A DNA stretch of 64,000 nt from Cellvibrionales bacterium (GCA_016713115.1 JADJPU010000001.1:372001-436000); one strand, 5' to 3'. Positions 44,148 to 53,847 are shown, counted from the first letter of the stretch. The notes: generated by a model not told the origin, from the letters alone. Numbers and translations are program-made.

Positions 44148-45286
44148 AAACCAGCCCCGACTTCATCCGCCAACTACCCGCCACCGGTGCGATCCAGCGC
44201 ACGCTGTGGCAGCGCCTGCATATCGACCCTGTGCTGCTCCTGCTGCTCAGTGCTCTCGCCGGCTACGGCCTGTTTGTGTTGTACAGCGCCGCCGACGACC
44301 ACCTGATCGCGATGGAAAAACAAGGCGGCTTCTTTGTGTTGGGCGTGTGCATCATGATCACCGTCGCCCAAGTTAGTCAGAGCACTTGGCGACTGGTGGC
44401 GCCGGTACTGTACGGTCTGGGCGTGCTACTGGTGATCGCCGTTGCATTGTTTGGTGAGATATCCATGGGCGCGCGGCGCTGGTTGGACATCCCAGGCCTG
44501 CCACGCTTTCAACCCTCAGAAATGCTCAAAATTGGCCTCCCCGTGATGCTGGCCACCTACTTCCACGAGCGCGGGACACCGCCGCGTTTCAAACATGTGT
44601 TCTGGTCTCTGGTGATGATTATGGTGCCAGTGGCATTGATCGTGCGCCAACCAGACCTCGGCACCGGTCTGCTCGTGCTGTCTTCGGGTTTGATGGTGCT
44701 GTTTATGGCCGGTATTCACTGGGGATACATCGCCGCAGCGATGGCTGTCGCCGCCGCCGCCGCCCCCATCATGTGGTTTTTTGTGATGCACGATTACCAA
44801 CACAAACGCGTGCTGATGTTATTTGATCCCGAATCCGACAAACTCGGCGCCGGCTGGAACATCATCCAATCGCAAACCGCCATCGGCTCTGGCGGCTGGG
44901 CTGGCAAAGGTTGGCAGCAAGGCACGCAATCGCAACTGAATTTCTTACCAGAAAGCCACACCGACTTCATCATCGCCGTGCTGTCTGAAGAGCTTGGTTA
45001 TCGCGGCGTGATGGTACTGTTGTTTATCTATCTTCTCATTGTCGCGCGTGGACTGTGGATTAGCTGGCACGCACAGGAAACTTTTGGTCGCCTGCTCGGC
45101 AGCACCATCAGCATTACTTTTTTTCTATACGCTTTTGTTAACATGGGAATGGTGGCCGGTTTGTTGCCTATCGTTGGCGTGCCGTTACCCTTGGTGAGCC
45201 AAGGCGGTACGGCTATCATCATCCTGATGATCGGCTTTGGTTTATTGATGTCCATCAGCACCGAGAAAAAAAGGCCCGTTTACTGA
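44144..45286 (+). CDS. rodA: Peptidoglycan glycosyltransferase RodA
   Basis: A 380-residue SEDS-family glycan polymerase with ten membrane segments. The large periplasmic loop holds LGAGWNIIQSQTAIGSGGW and GWQQGTQSQLNFLPESHTD, with the essential Asp region typical of RodA. The C-terminal part has GLLPIVGVPLPLVSQGGTA. GTG 44144 overlaps the mrdA stop. It works as a pair with PBP2. Confidence 0.96.
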   Translation: MKTSPDFIRQLPATGAIQRTLWQRLHIDPVLLLLLSALAGYGLFVLYSAADDHLIAMEKQGGFFVLGVCIMITVAQVSQSTWRLVAPVLYGLGVLLVIAVALFGEISMGARRWLDIPGLPRFQPSEMLKIGLPVMLATYFHERGTPPRFKHVFWSLVMIMVPVALIVRQPDLGTGLLVLSSGLMVLFMAGIHWGYIAAAMAVAAAAAPIMWFFVMHDYQHKRVLMLFDPESDKLGAGWNIIQSQTAIGSGGWAGKGWQQGTQSQLNFLPESHTDFIIAVLSEELGYRGVMVLLFIYLLIVARGLWISWHAQETFGRLLGSTISITFFLYAFVNMGMVAGLLPIVGVPLPLVSQGGTAIIILMIGFGLLMSISTEKKRPVY

Positions 45287-46335
45287 TGAAAACGATACTA
45301 GCGCGCATGGTTACACTCTCTCGTTTCTGCACCGTTGTCCTATTCGGCAGCCTACTGGCTGCGAGCAATGTGTACGCCGGTGAATACGAGCAGCGCAGCG
45401 ATGTGCAGGCGTTTGCCGACGAAATGCAAACGCGCTACAACTTCAAGAAAGAAGATGCGCTGGAAATTTTGTCGCACGCTGAAAAGAAGCAAGCCATATT
45501 GGATGCCATTGCGCGTCCTGCAGAAAAAGCCAAGCCGTGGAAAGATTACCGCAAGATTTTTTTGACCGACGCGCGCGTGGATGGCGGCGTCAATTTTTGG
45601 TTAGCACATGAGCAAACCCTGCAAGCAGTTTCCAGCAGCCTGCAGGTTGAACCTGAAATGATCGTTGCCATCATCGGCATCGAAACCAGTTACGGCAAAA
45701 ACACCGGCAGCTATCGCGTCATCGACGCACTGGCCACACTCGCCTTTGACTACCCACCGCGCTCTGCTTTTTTCCGCCAAGAGCTGCAAAACTTTTTGCT
45801 GCTGGCACGCGAACAGAAAAAAGATCCGCTCATACTGAAAGGCTCTTATGCCGGCGCCATGGGCTACGGTCAATTCATGCCCTCCAGTTATCGCAACTAC
45901 GCCGCCGATTTTGACAAAGACGGTTTTGCCGACATCTGGGGCAACACTGCCGATGCCATCGCCAGCGTCGCCAACTATTTCAAAAAACACGGCTGGCAAG
46001 CGGGTGAGCCGGTGCTGGCGCGCGCCAACACCATCGCTGGTTTTGATACCAGCCTGCTAGCGACTACTGGCGGCTTCAAGCCCAAGCTATCCTTGCAAGA
46101 AATTGCCGAACGCGGCGCATCACCTGTGGTTGGCGGCTTGGGCAATGCACGCAAAGCCGTGCTAATCAGCCAAGAGGGCGACTACGGCACGGAATACTGG
46201 TTAGGGTTCGACAACTTCTATACCATCACGCGCTACAACAACAGCAGCATGTACGCCATGGCCGCATTTCAACTGGCCGATGTCATCAAAGCCGAGCACG
46301 CATCGCGTAAGAAACAAGCCGCTGCCGCCCTCTAA
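45286..46335 (+). CDS. mltB: Membrane-bound lytic murein transglycosylase B
   Basis: A 349-residue glycoside-hydrolase family 103 enzyme that cleaves peptidoglycan to 1,6-anhydro-muropeptides. A signal sequence ends about residue 31 (NVYAGEYE) and lacks a clear lipobox, so a soluble periplasmic form is likely. The catalytic glutamate is in IGIETSYGKNTGSYRV, and LKGSYAGAMGYGQFMPSSYR is another hallmark. ATG overlaps the rodA stop by one base. The order rodA-mltB-rlpA is as in Pseudomonas. Confidence 0.95.
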   Translation: MKTILARMVTLSRFCTVVLFGSLLAASNVYAGEYEQRSDVQAFADEMQTRYNFKKEDALEILSHAEKKQAILDAIARPAEKAKPWKDYRKIFLTDARVDGGVNFWLAHEQTLQAVSSSLQVEPEMIVAIIGIETSYGKNTGSYRVIDALATLAFDYPPRSAFFRQELQNFLLLAREQKKDPLILKGSYAGAMGYGQFMPSSYRNYAADFDKDGFADIWGNTADAIASVANYFKKHGWQAGEPVLARANTIAGFDTSLLATTGGFKPKLSLQEIAERGASPVVGGLGNARKAVLISQEGDYGTEYWLGFDNFYTITRYNNSSMYAMAAFQLADVIKAEHASRKKQAAAAL

Positions 46336-46393
46336 CCGCAATCGCAACAGGCGATCGCACAGCAAGCCCCGCACGCTTACGGAGCCCATCGTG

Positions 46394-47332
46394 ATGAGCA
46401 ACCTGAACTGGCAACGCCATTTCCCCTGCAACCACACTCCCACTCTGCCTAGACTCCTCGGCGCGGTGCTGGTGTCTATGTCTGTCTTAACGCTTACTGC
46501 CTGCACTAGCGGCGGCAGCAGCGGTGGCCGCTACGCGCAAGATCAAGACAGCCTGCCGGATGACGGCCGTATCCTCGACCCAGACAACATCCCCGATGCC
46601 GTGCCAAAACTGGAACCGCGCTCCGCCGGTGGCAATAAATCGCCTTACACCGTGCTCGGCGAAACCTATCAAGTGATGCCCCAGAGCAACGGCTACACCG
46701 CCACCGGCAAAGTGTCGTGGTATGGCAAAAAATTCCACGGCTACAAAACCTCTAACGGCGAAATCTACGACATGTACAAAATGAGCGCCGCGCACCGCAA
46801 CCTGCCCATCCCCAGTTATGTGCGCGTCACCAACTTGAGCAATGACCGCACGGCCATCGTGCGCGTAAACGATCGCGGCCCCTTCCACTCCGAACGCATC
46901 ATGGATCTCTCCTACGCCGCCGCGGTGAAACTCGACATCGTGCGCAGCGGCACCGCCACCGTACGCCTTGAAGCCATAGACCCCAGTAACTACGACTACG
47001 CCGCAGGAGAGGCCGCCAGAGATCGCCTTCACAGCACAAAAACAAAATCTGCTGCAGCGTCAGCACGCACAACGAACAGTCACGATTTGCCACAAAAAAC
47101 ACCTACCGCAACCGGCAGCGCTTATCTGCAAGCCGGCGCATTTCGTAATCAAGATTCTGCCTTTGCGCTGCGCGATCAGTTGAAAACCTTGACCGGCCAA
47201 GCCGTGAATGTCGACAGCATCGGTGGCTTCTACAAAGTGCGTATTGGGCCTTTAGACCCCGCCGAAATTCGCAACATCAGCGAGCTGTTGATGCAGCGCG
47301 ATTTACCCAAACCACAGGTGGTTTATTTTTAG
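46394..47332 (+). CDS. rlpA: RlpA septal-ring lytic transglycosylase lipoprotein
   Basis: A 312-residue outer-membrane lipoprotein. The lipobox LTAC lies near residue 36. The double-psi beta-barrel domain has KVSWYGKKFHGYKTSNGE and VNDRGPFHSERIMDLS with the catalytic Glu/Asp/His arrangement of RlpA. A C-terminal SPOR domain (about 235-312) binds denuded glycans at division sites. ATG 46394 is preceded by GGAG at nine bases; a GTG just upstream is an alternative. The frame is open further 5' inside mltB but carries no signal there. dacA, usually next, is absent. Confidence 0.94.
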   Translation: MSNLNWQRHFPCNHTPTLPRLLGAVLVSMSVLTLTACTSGGSSGGRYAQDQDSLPDDGRILDPDNIPDAVPKLEPRSAGGNKSPYTVLGETYQVMPQSNGYTATGKVSWYGKKFHGYKTSNGEIYDMYKMSAAHRNLPIPSYVRVTNLSNDRTAIVRVNDRGPFHSERIMDLSYAAAVKLDIVRSGTATVRLEAIDPSNYDYAAGEAARDRLHSTKTKSAAASARTTNSHDLPQKTPTATGSAYLQAGAFRNQDSAFALRDQLKTLTGQAVNVDSIGGFYKVRIGPLDPAEIRNISELLMQRDLPKPQVVYF

Positions 47333-47368
47333 ATGTACAGATGACACCAAAAACCCCAAGGACAAAAA

Positions 47369-48253
47369 ATGAGTGCTGATCTTCCAAAGTTCAACGACAC
47401 ATTTCTGCCAATTTTAGAAACTCTCAGAAGCGGAGAAATCATCAGCGGAAGAGAACTCTTGCGAAGAGTAGAAGAAAAATACTACTCCAACCTTCCGAAG
47501 CACATCCTAGAACAGACAATGAAAAGCGGCGGCAGGCTAATAGAGAACAGAATCGCCTGGGGAAAATCGTATCTAAAAAAAGGAGGGATGGTGCATTTCC
47601 CTCAAAGAGGCCTTGTACAAATCACAGAAAAAGGCAAAGCCGCGAGCAGCGAGACCTGCACCCTTGATGCACTACAGCAAAATGTTATTTCATTTTATGA
47701 ACCAGAGAATTCCTCAAAAGGAAAAATAGGCATTGAAAACTCAGCAAGCCCACAAGACTTAATAGATGCCGGATTTGAAGAAATAGAGAGAAAAGTCAAA
47801 GAAGAGTTGCTTGCAAAGTTAAAAGAAATTGACCCTTATACCTTTGAAAGAATCATTCTTATCCTTCTAAATAAAATGGGATACGGAGATTTCATAGAAA
47901 CCAGCAAATCTGGAGATGGCGGTATTGACGGAATCATCAATGAAGACCAGCTAGGGCTTGAAAAAATATACATACAAGCGAAGCGTTATAACGAAAATAA
48001 AGTAAGAGAAACCGACATTCGCAACTTTATTGGGGCGATGAGTGGCGATACGCGAAAAGGAATATTTGTTACAACTTCCAGCTTCGACGACAAAGCAAAA
48101 ACGAAAGCAAAAGACGCACACCACACCATCATTCTTATTGAAGGCTCGAAACTTGTAGATTTAATGCATAAATTTAATGTGGGCGTTCAAATAAAAGAGC
48201 AATACGAAATAAAAGCTCTCGATAACGACTTCTTTGACTCAGAAGAAGTCTAA
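47369..48253 (+). CDS. mrr: Mrr-family restriction endonuclease
   Basis: A 294-residue type IV-like endonuclease. The N-terminal winged-helix domain (about 1-95) recognises DNA, and the C-terminal PD-(D/E)xK domain has GYGDFIETSKSGDGGIDG with Asp187 and IYIQAKRY with Gln203 and Lys205. Mrr enzymes cut modified DNA. The gene has more A+T than its neighbours (AGA/ATA-rich codons) and stands where dacA is expected after rlpA, so it is probably acquired. AAGGA precedes the ATG. No companion methylase is present. Confidence 0.9.
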   Translation: MSADLPKFNDTFLPILETLRSGEIISGRELLRRVEEKYYSNLPKHILEQTMKSGGRLIENRIAWGKSYLKKGGMVHFPQRGLVQITEKGKAASSETCTLDALQQNVISFYEPENSSKGKIGIENSASPQDLIDAGFEEIERKVKEELLAKLKEIDPYTFERIILILLNKMGYGDFIETSKSGDGGIDGIINEDQLGLEKIYIQAKRYNENKVRETDIRNFIGAMSGDTRKGIFVTTSSFDDKAKTKAKDAHHTIILIEGSKLVDLMHKFNVGVQIKEQYEIKALDNDFFDSEEV

Positions 48254-48405
48254 TTCAACTAAACAGACACCCATCTCAACACAAATAGGTATATGTATAG
48301 TGTGATTAATCTTATATAGAATTTACCGTCACTACCGACAGCAGACTATCCGGCAGCCTGATATCATTTCCACCACCTAATTTCCACATCATCAACCACC
48401 TCCCC

Positions 48406-50028
48406 ATGCACACCTCGACACATTTACACCACGATGTCCTCGTGATCGGCAGCGACACTGCGGGTTTAACGCTCGCGCTAAATCTCGCTGACAAAGGCAG
48501 CATTGCCGTCATCAGCAAAGGCCATGTGCAAGATGGCTCCACGCGCTACGCGCAGGGCGGCATTGCGGCGGTGTTGGACAGCAACGATTCTACGGAAGCG
48601 CATATCGCCGACACCCTCGTCGCTGGTGCTGGTTTATGCAATGAAGATGCGGTGCGTTTTACCGTGGAAAACGGGCGCGACAGCATTCAATGGTTGATCG
48701 ATATCGGTGTGGATTTCACGCGCGAACCGGGCGGCACCGAGTTTCACCTCACGCGCGAAGGCGGTCACAGCACACGCCGCATTATTCACAGCGCGGACGC
48801 CACTGGGCGCGCCGTATCTAGCACATTAAGTGAACAAGCGCTCGCACAAAAAAATATCGCCGTGTTTGAAAATCATTTGGCGATTGATTTGATCGTGCAA
48901 GCCGACGCTGACAGCGGGAAAATGCGCTGCACTGGCGCGTATGTATTTGATAGCGAAAAAAATGAAGTGAAAGTGTTTCATGCGCGCTTTGTGGTGCTCG
49001 CCACCGGCGGCGCGAGCAAGGTGTATTTGTACACCAGCAATCCCGATAGCGCATCTGGCGACGGCATTGCGATGGCGTGGCGCGCCGGCTGTCGCGTGGC
49101 GAATATGGAATTTAATCAATTCCATCCCACTTGTTTGTTTCACCCAAAAGCCAAATCACTGTTGATGACCGAAGCGCTGCGCGGTGAAGGCGCACATCTC
49201 AAATTGCCGTCTGGCGAGCGTTTTATGGCGCGTTTTGATGAGCGCATGGAATTGGCGCCGCGCGATATTGTGGCGCGCGCCATCGATCATGAAATGAAAC
49301 GCCTCGGCATCGATTTTGTGCTGCTCGATATCAGTCACAAAGCCGCGGATTTTATTCGCGAACATTTTCCCACTGTGTATGAAAACTGTTTGCAATACGG
49401 CATTGACATCACAAAAGAAGCTATCCCCGTCGTTCCCGCTGCACATTACACCTGCGGCGGCGTGGTAGTGGACAAACGCGGTCGCACCGACCTCAGCAAT
49501 TTGTACGCCATCGGTGAAACTTCTTGCACCGGTTTGCACGGCGCCAACCGCATGGCGAGCAATTCGCTGCTGGAATGTTTTGTGTATGCGCGTTCTGCCG
49601 CGCACGATATTGCGCAGCGCTGGGAGCAAGTGACTGCGCCGACCACCGCACCGGATTGGGATGCCTCGCGCGTGATTGATTCCGATGAAGCGGTAGTGAT
49701 TTCTCACAACTGGGACGAGTTGCGCCGCTTCATGTGGGATTACGTCGGCATTGTGCGCAGTTGCAAACGATTGCAGCGCGCACTGAATCGCGTGGAAGTA
49801 TTGCAGCGCGAAATTTTGGAGTACTACAGCAACTACCGCGTGAGCAGTGATTTTCTCGAACTGCGCAATCTCGCCATCGTTGCCAAATTGATTATTCGCT
49901 CGGCGATGTCGCGCCGTGAAAGTCGCGGCCTGCACTACAACATCGATTACCCGACTACCAGCCCCATCGCACGCGATACCATTTTAGTGCCGACCAATTT
50001 TGCCGGCCAAGATGTGCGGCTCGATTAA
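48406..50028 (+). CDS. nadB: L-aspartate oxidase
   Basis: A 540-residue flavoenzyme that oxidises L-aspartate to iminoaspartate, first step of de novo NAD synthesis. The FAD-binding segment is DVLVIGSDTAGLTLALNLAD with Ser-Asp in the usual GSGxAG place, and STRYAQGGIAAVLD and GETSCTGLHGANRMASNSLL are strongly conserved. The helical C-terminal domain follows. The order nadB-sdhE-ygfZ is standard in gammaproteobacteria, though sdhE is on the opposite strand here. The 152 bases upstream are A+T-rich and mark the border of the mrr insertion. Confidence 0.96.
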   Translation: MHTSTHLHHDVLVIGSDTAGLTLALNLADKGSIAVISKGHVQDGSTRYAQGGIAAVLDSNDSTEAHIADTLVAGAGLCNEDAVRFTVENGRDSIQWLIDIGVDFTREPGGTEFHLTREGGHSTRRIIHSADATGRAVSSTLSEQALAQKNIAVFENHLAIDLIVQADADSGKMRCTGAYVFDSEKNEVKVFHARFVVLATGGASKVYLYTSNPDSASGDGIAMAWRAGCRVANMEFNQFHPTCLFHPKAKSLLMTEALRGEGAHLKLPSGERFMARFDERMELAPRDIVARAIDHEMKRLGIDFVLLDISHKAADFIREHFPTVYENCLQYGIDITKEAIPVVPAAHYTCGGVVVDKRGRTDLSNLYAIGETSCTGLHGANRMASNSLLECFVYARSAAHDIAQRWEQVTAPTTAPDWDASRVIDSDEAVVISHNWDELRRFMWDYVGIVRSCKRLQRALNRVEVLQREILEYYSNYRVSSDFLELRNLAIVAKLIIRSAMSRRESRGLHYNIDYPTTSPIARDTILVPTNFAGQDVRLD

Positions 50029-50039
50029 ACCGGCATCAT

Positions 50040-50285
50040 TCACTGACTGTTTTTAATGATTTGCAGAATACGCACCAGATCAGGATTTTCTGGTGCAGAG
50101 TGACCTAAACGCCACGCCAGCAAATCTTGGTCTTCCGCCTCTAGCAGTTTCACATACGCGTCTTGATCCGCTTCCGGCAACGCTTGGAAATGTTTGTCGG
50201 CAAACGGCACCAGTGCCAAATCTAACTCCAGCATCCCACGCCTGCTGTGCCAACGCACGCGCTGAAAATTATGTTTTTCTGACAT
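50040..50285 (-). CDS. sdhE: FAD assembly factor SdhE
   Basis: An 81-residue protein that helps attach FAD covalently to succinate dehydrogenase and fumarate reductase. The RGMxELD motif is intact (SRRGMLELDLALVPF). ATG 50285 is preferred to an upstream start twelve codons earlier because it leaves the usual MSEKHNFQRVRW opening. It lies tail-to-tail with nadB and diverges from ygfZ by 58 bases. Confidence 0.94.
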   Translation of the reverse strand: MSEKHNFQRVRWHSRRGMLELDLALVPFADKHFQALPEADQDAYVKLLEAEDQDLLAWRLGHSAPENPDLVRILQIIKNSQ

Positions 50286-50343
50286 TGCGGCACGCCTCTG
50301 AAAGTTCTTTAATGTCGCCATTATACCTTTCGGATTTTGTCAC

Positions 50344-51288
50344 ATGCGTCAGTTTGCCGCTTTATCAGATGCCACCGTTGTCAGTACGCTGGATGACAGC
50401 CTCGGGCTTCTCGCCATCAACGGCATCGACAGCGCGAAATTTCTGCAAGGACAAATCACCTGCAATCTGCAAGACATTACACCACAACAATCGCGCCTCG
50501 GCGCGCACTGCACCCACAAAGGCCGCATGGTGGCGAGCTTCCGCCTGCTACAAAACGCCGAACACAGTTATTTATTTGTACTGCCAAAAACAACACTGGC
50601 AGCACTGCAAAAATCACTCGCTAAATACATCGTATTTTCCAAAGCAAAACTCAGTGACGCATCCGGCGACTATGTGTTGCGCGGCATCAGCGGCACACAA
50701 GCACAACAGCGCGTAGCGGAAGTGTTTGGCGCCGCGCCCAACGCATCGAACGCTCAACACAGCAACGAAAATGGCAGTGTGATTTGCATCAACGCACAAA
50801 CGCCGCGCTATCTCTGCGTCATACCACAAGCATCGGCTGCTGCAGTGGACAGCGCGCTGTCTGCCTCTGCACAAATTGCCGACAGCCACTACTGGCACTG
50901 GTTAGATATTCGCGACGGCATCGGCTCTGTGCATGCTGAGACAACCGAAGAATTTATTCCGCAAATGCTGAACCTGCAATTACAAGAAGGCATCAGTTTC
51001 ACGAAAGGCTGCTACACCGGACAAGAAATTGTGGCGCGCATGCAGTATCGCGGTATTTTGAAAAAAGCGATGTATCGTATTAGCGGCAGTGGCACAGCGC
51101 CATTACCCAATACAGCTGTTTTCCAAGAAAATAACACGCAAGCAGTGGGACATATTGTCAACGCAGAAAATATCGACGAAAAAAACTGGGAAGCATTAGC
51201 CGTCATCAATCACGACGCGATAGAGCACGCCTTGCATCTTGAAAACACATCGGGCATTACTGTTCTGACACTACCTTACACACTGTAG
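50344..51288 (+). CDS. ygfZ: tRNA-modifying/folate-binding protein YgfZ
   Basis: A 314-residue protein of the glycine-cleavage T/YgfZ superfamily that uses tetrahydrofolate and supports Fe-S enzymes such as MiaB. The signature KGCYTGQEIVARMQYRG has the key cysteine, and LLAINGIDSAKFLQGQITCN opens the protein. It has the standard place next to sdhE. It is followed after 10 bases by the short 6-phosphogluconate dehydrogenase. Confidence 0.95.
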   Translation: MRQFAALSDATVVSTLDDSLGLLAINGIDSAKFLQGQITCNLQDITPQQSRLGAHCTHKGRMVASFRLLQNAEHSYLFVLPKTTLAALQKSLAKYIVFSKAKLSDASGDYVLRGISGTQAQQRVAEVFGAAPNASNAQHSNENGSVICINAQTPRYLCVIPQASAAAVDSALSASAQIADSHYWHWLDIRDGIGSVHAETTEEFIPQMLNLQLQEGISFTKGCYTGQEIVARMQYRGILKKAMYRISGSGTAPLPNTAVFQENNTQAVGHIVNAENIDEKNWEALAVINHDAIEHALHLENTSGITVLTLPYTL

Positions 51289-51298
51289 GAGAGACATC

Positions 51299-52219
51299 AT
51301 GGCGACTGTTGGCTTGATCGGCTTAGGACGCATGGGCGGCAATATGGCGCGCCGCTGGCAACAACACGGCGTCAATGTGATCGCTTTTAATCGCAATCAC
51401 GATGTAACGAAATCTTTGGCCACAGAATGCGGGCTTGTCGCTGCTACTTCTATCGAACAATTGGTACAGCAATTACCTGCGCCGCGCGTGGTGTGGTTGA
51501 TGTTGCCCGCAGGCGCTGTCACGCAACAACATATCGACGCGGTATTGCCACTGTTATCCGCCGGCGATGTGTTGGTGGATGGCGCCAATTCTTATTTCAA
51601 AGACTCCTTAGCGCGCGCTGAAAAAATTCATCAAAACACCAGCGTGCAGTATGTGGACGCCGGCGTTTCCGGCGGCATCTGGGGCTTGCAGAACGGTTAC
51701 TGCATCATGGCCGGTGGCAGCGCAGCAGCGATAAAAACCATCACACCCTTGTTGCAAACTTTAGCACCAGCCGCCGATCGCGGCTGGTTGCATACAGGGC
51801 CAACAGGCAGCGGCCATTTCACCAAAATGGTTCACAACGGCATTGAGTACGGCATGATGCAAGCGCTCTCGGAAGGCTTTTCATTATTGAAAGCGCGCGA
51901 AGATTTTCAACTCGACCTCGCCGCGATTGCTGAATTGTGGCGACACAGCAGCGTGGTGCGCAGTTGGCTGCTCGATTTGTGCGGCGATTTTTTACAGCAG
52001 GATCAACAACTCGACAATATTGCGCCATTCGTTGCCGACTCCGGTGAAGGCCGATGGACCGCACTCGAAGCCATTGAACAAGGTATTCCCGCACCCGTGA
52101 TGAGCCTCGCTCTAATGATGCGTTTTGCCAGCCAAGGCAAAAATGATTTTAGCGACAAAATGCTCGCCAAAATGCGCGAGGGGTTTGGTGGACATAAAGT
52201 TGAGCATGAAAAGAAATAA
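51299..52219 (+). CDS. Short 6-phosphogluconate dehydrogenase (decarboxylating), YqeC/Gnd2 type
   Basis: A 306-residue enzyme that converts 6-phosphogluconate to ribulose 5-phosphate. The Rossmann motif is GLIGLGRMGGNMARR, the catalytic lysine region is SGHFTKMVHNGIEYGMMQAL, and VDAGVSGGIWGLQNGYCIMAGG is the substrate loop. At about 300 residues it belongs to the short class, often NAD-dependent, not the 470-residue form. Arg after GLG and the NRNHDVTKS strand end decide cofactor choice; I see no clear NADP-type pocket. AGGAG stands before the ATG. It completes the oxidative branch with zwf, pgl and rpe. Confidence 0.93.
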   Translation: MATVGLIGLGRMGGNMARRWQQHGVNVIAFNRNHDVTKSLATECGLVAATSIEQLVQQLPAPRVVWLMLPAGAVTQQHIDAVLPLLSAGDVLVDGANSYFKDSLARAEKIHQNTSVQYVDAGVSGGIWGLQNGYCIMAGGSAAAIKTITPLLQTLAPAADRGWLHTGPTGSGHFTKMVHNGIEYGMMQALSEGFSLLKAREDFQLDLAAIAELWRHSSVVRSWLLDLCGDFLQQDQQLDNIAPFVADSGEGRWTALEAIEQGIPAPVMSLALMMRFASQGKNDFSDKMLAKMREGFGGHKVEHEKK

Positions 52220-52234
52220 TTGCCACAAACACCA

Positions 52235-53074
52235 CTAACGCCACCCATCTAAAAACAACAACTGTGCCGCCACGGCTGGATCATCCGCATCCGTCACCGC
52301 ATACAAGCGCTGCATATCTTGCGCTAGAGCGATGCCTTCGATTTTGCATGTGCCAGACACGCGCTGATAACGCAATACATCTCCTTGCAGGGAAACTTCG
52401 CCGATGATGGCGCCGAGGCAGGCACCGTCGTTGTAGCTGTCATCGGTCGCTTCCGCCACCGCAGAAAATAAAATATTGCCGTTGGGCAAACACAGACCAT
52501 CCGTAAACGCGCAGGGAATGCCATCTATCACAGGCAGCGCCACGGGAATCATTTTTACATCACTCGACGCAGGAAATGTTTTTGTATTGGTGATGACCAA
52601 TGCACTGGTTTGTTGTCGATTGCCGCGCTGCAACAACACCAACTGCTCACCGCAAATTACCGCGCCTTCGATATTGCAATCTGCCAGCGCCAAGGCCGTA
52701 TACAGCGGCGCCAAATTCAAAGTAATGACTGTATTCGACAACTCACCCTGTTCATCAAACGGCAGCAACACAGCCTGCTGGCGCTGTGCCGTTGAACCCG
52801 AACCCAAGACCAACAAAGCGCCGAAAGGGTAATCACTGCATGCAGGCCACAACAACAGAGTTTCGAAATCTGGCTTTGCTGCTTTGCGCGCTTTTTTCTC
52901 AGCGGGCAATTCACCAGCTAGCAAACGCAGCGGCTGAAAATAATCTGCATCATCCAAACGAAATACACCAAGATGCAGCGCGTCATCCGCCACCACATAA
53001 AAATACTGCCCCTGTATCACCAAACCACTCGCCGCACTGAGCGGCAAGCTGCGAATGACTTGTGCGGTAATCAA
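52235..53074 (-). CDS. Hypothetical protein, possible beta-propeller (DUF6929-like)
   Basis: A 279-residue soluble protein that I can only place by layout. Repeated strands such as GQYFYVVADDALHLGVFRL, LLLWPACSDYPFGALLVLG and CKIEGIALAQDMQRLYAVTD suggest a beta-propeller. It resembles the uncharacterised DUF6929 set. TTG 53074 is the start because an in-frame stop lies just upstream and AGAGGTG precedes it. There is no signal peptide, so it is cytosolic. It converges on the gnd-like gene and diverges from rpe. Confidence 0.6.
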   Translation of the reverse strand: MITAQVIRSLPLSAASGLVIQGQYFYVVADDALHLGVFRLDDADYFQPLRLLAGELPAEKKARKAAKPDFETLLLWPACSDYPFGALLVLGSGSTAQRQQAVLLPFDEQGELSNTVITLNLAPLYTALALADCNIEGAVICGEQLVLLQRGNRQQTSALVITNTKTFPASSDVKMIPVALPVIDGIPCAFTDGLCLPNGNILFSAVAEATDDSYNDGACLGAIIGEVSLQGDVLRYQRVSGTCKIEGIALAQDMQRLYAVTDADDPAVAAQLLFLDGWR

Positions 53075-53158
53075 TCGTCACACCTCTCTTTTTTTACGTT
53101 CAGCACTGCCCGCTTCTGCGAGTAGAATACAGGCTCCATCACCCCAACGGATGACGCC

Positions 53159-53827
53159 ATGCGCGATTTCTGGATAGCACCCTCCATACTCTCGGCCGAT
53201 TTTGCACGCCTCGGCGAGGAAGTCGACAAAGTGTTAGTCGCTGGTGCCGATGTGGTGCATTTTGATGTGATGGACAACCACTATGTGCCCAACCTCACCA
53301 TCGGGCCGATGGTGTGCAAAGCGCTGCGCAAGTACGGCGTGACGGCACCCATCGATGTGCATTTGATGGTGAAACCGGTGGATCGCATCATCGGCGATTT
53401 TATTGAGGCCGGTGCGAGCTACATCACTTTCCACCCCGAAGCTTCCGAACACATCGACCGCTCCCTGCAACTCATCCACAGCGGTGGCTGCAAAGCCGGT
53501 TTGGTGTTGAACCCTGCCACCTCTCCCGACTGCTTGAAATATGTGATGGATAAACTCGACATGATTTTGCTGATGTCAGTTAACCCTGGCTTCGGCGGGC
53601 AATCCTTTATTCCTTCCACTCTCGACAAATTACGCACCGTGCGCACACTGATTGATACCAGCGGCTACAACATCCGCTTGGAAGTGGATGGCGGTGTAAG
53701 TGAAAAAAATATCGCTGAAATTGCACAAGCGGGCGCGGATACATTTGTCGCCGGCTCCGCGATTTTTAACAAACCCGACTACAAAGCTGTGATCGATGCC
53801 ATGCGCGCTGCGCTCGCTGATGCATAA
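53159..53827 (+). CDS. rpe: Ribulose-phosphate 3-epimerase
   Basis: A 222-residue TIM-barrel metalloenzyme that converts ribulose 5-phosphate to xylulose 5-phosphate. IAPSILSADFARLGEEV opens the barrel, VHFDVMDNHYVPNLTIGP has metal ligands, and LMSVNPGFGGQSFIPS and VDGGVSEKNIAEIAQAGAD are phosphate-binding and catalytic. A TAGAAT at 53123-53128 may be a -10 box. Linked to the pentose-phosphate genes nearby but on its own transcript. Confidence 0.96.
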   Translation: MRDFWIAPSILSADFARLGEEVDKVLVAGADVVHFDVMDNHYVPNLTIGPMVCKALRKYGVTAPIDVHLMVKPVDRIIGDFIEAGASYITFHPEASEHIDRSLQLIHSGGCKAGLVLNPATSPDCLKYVMDKLDMILLMSVNPGFGGQSFIPSTLDKLRTVRTLIDTSGYNIRLEVDGGVSEKNIAEIAQAGADTFVAGSAIFNKPDYKAVIDAMRAALADA

Positions 53828-53847
53828 ATAAAAAAGGAAACGCCGCC

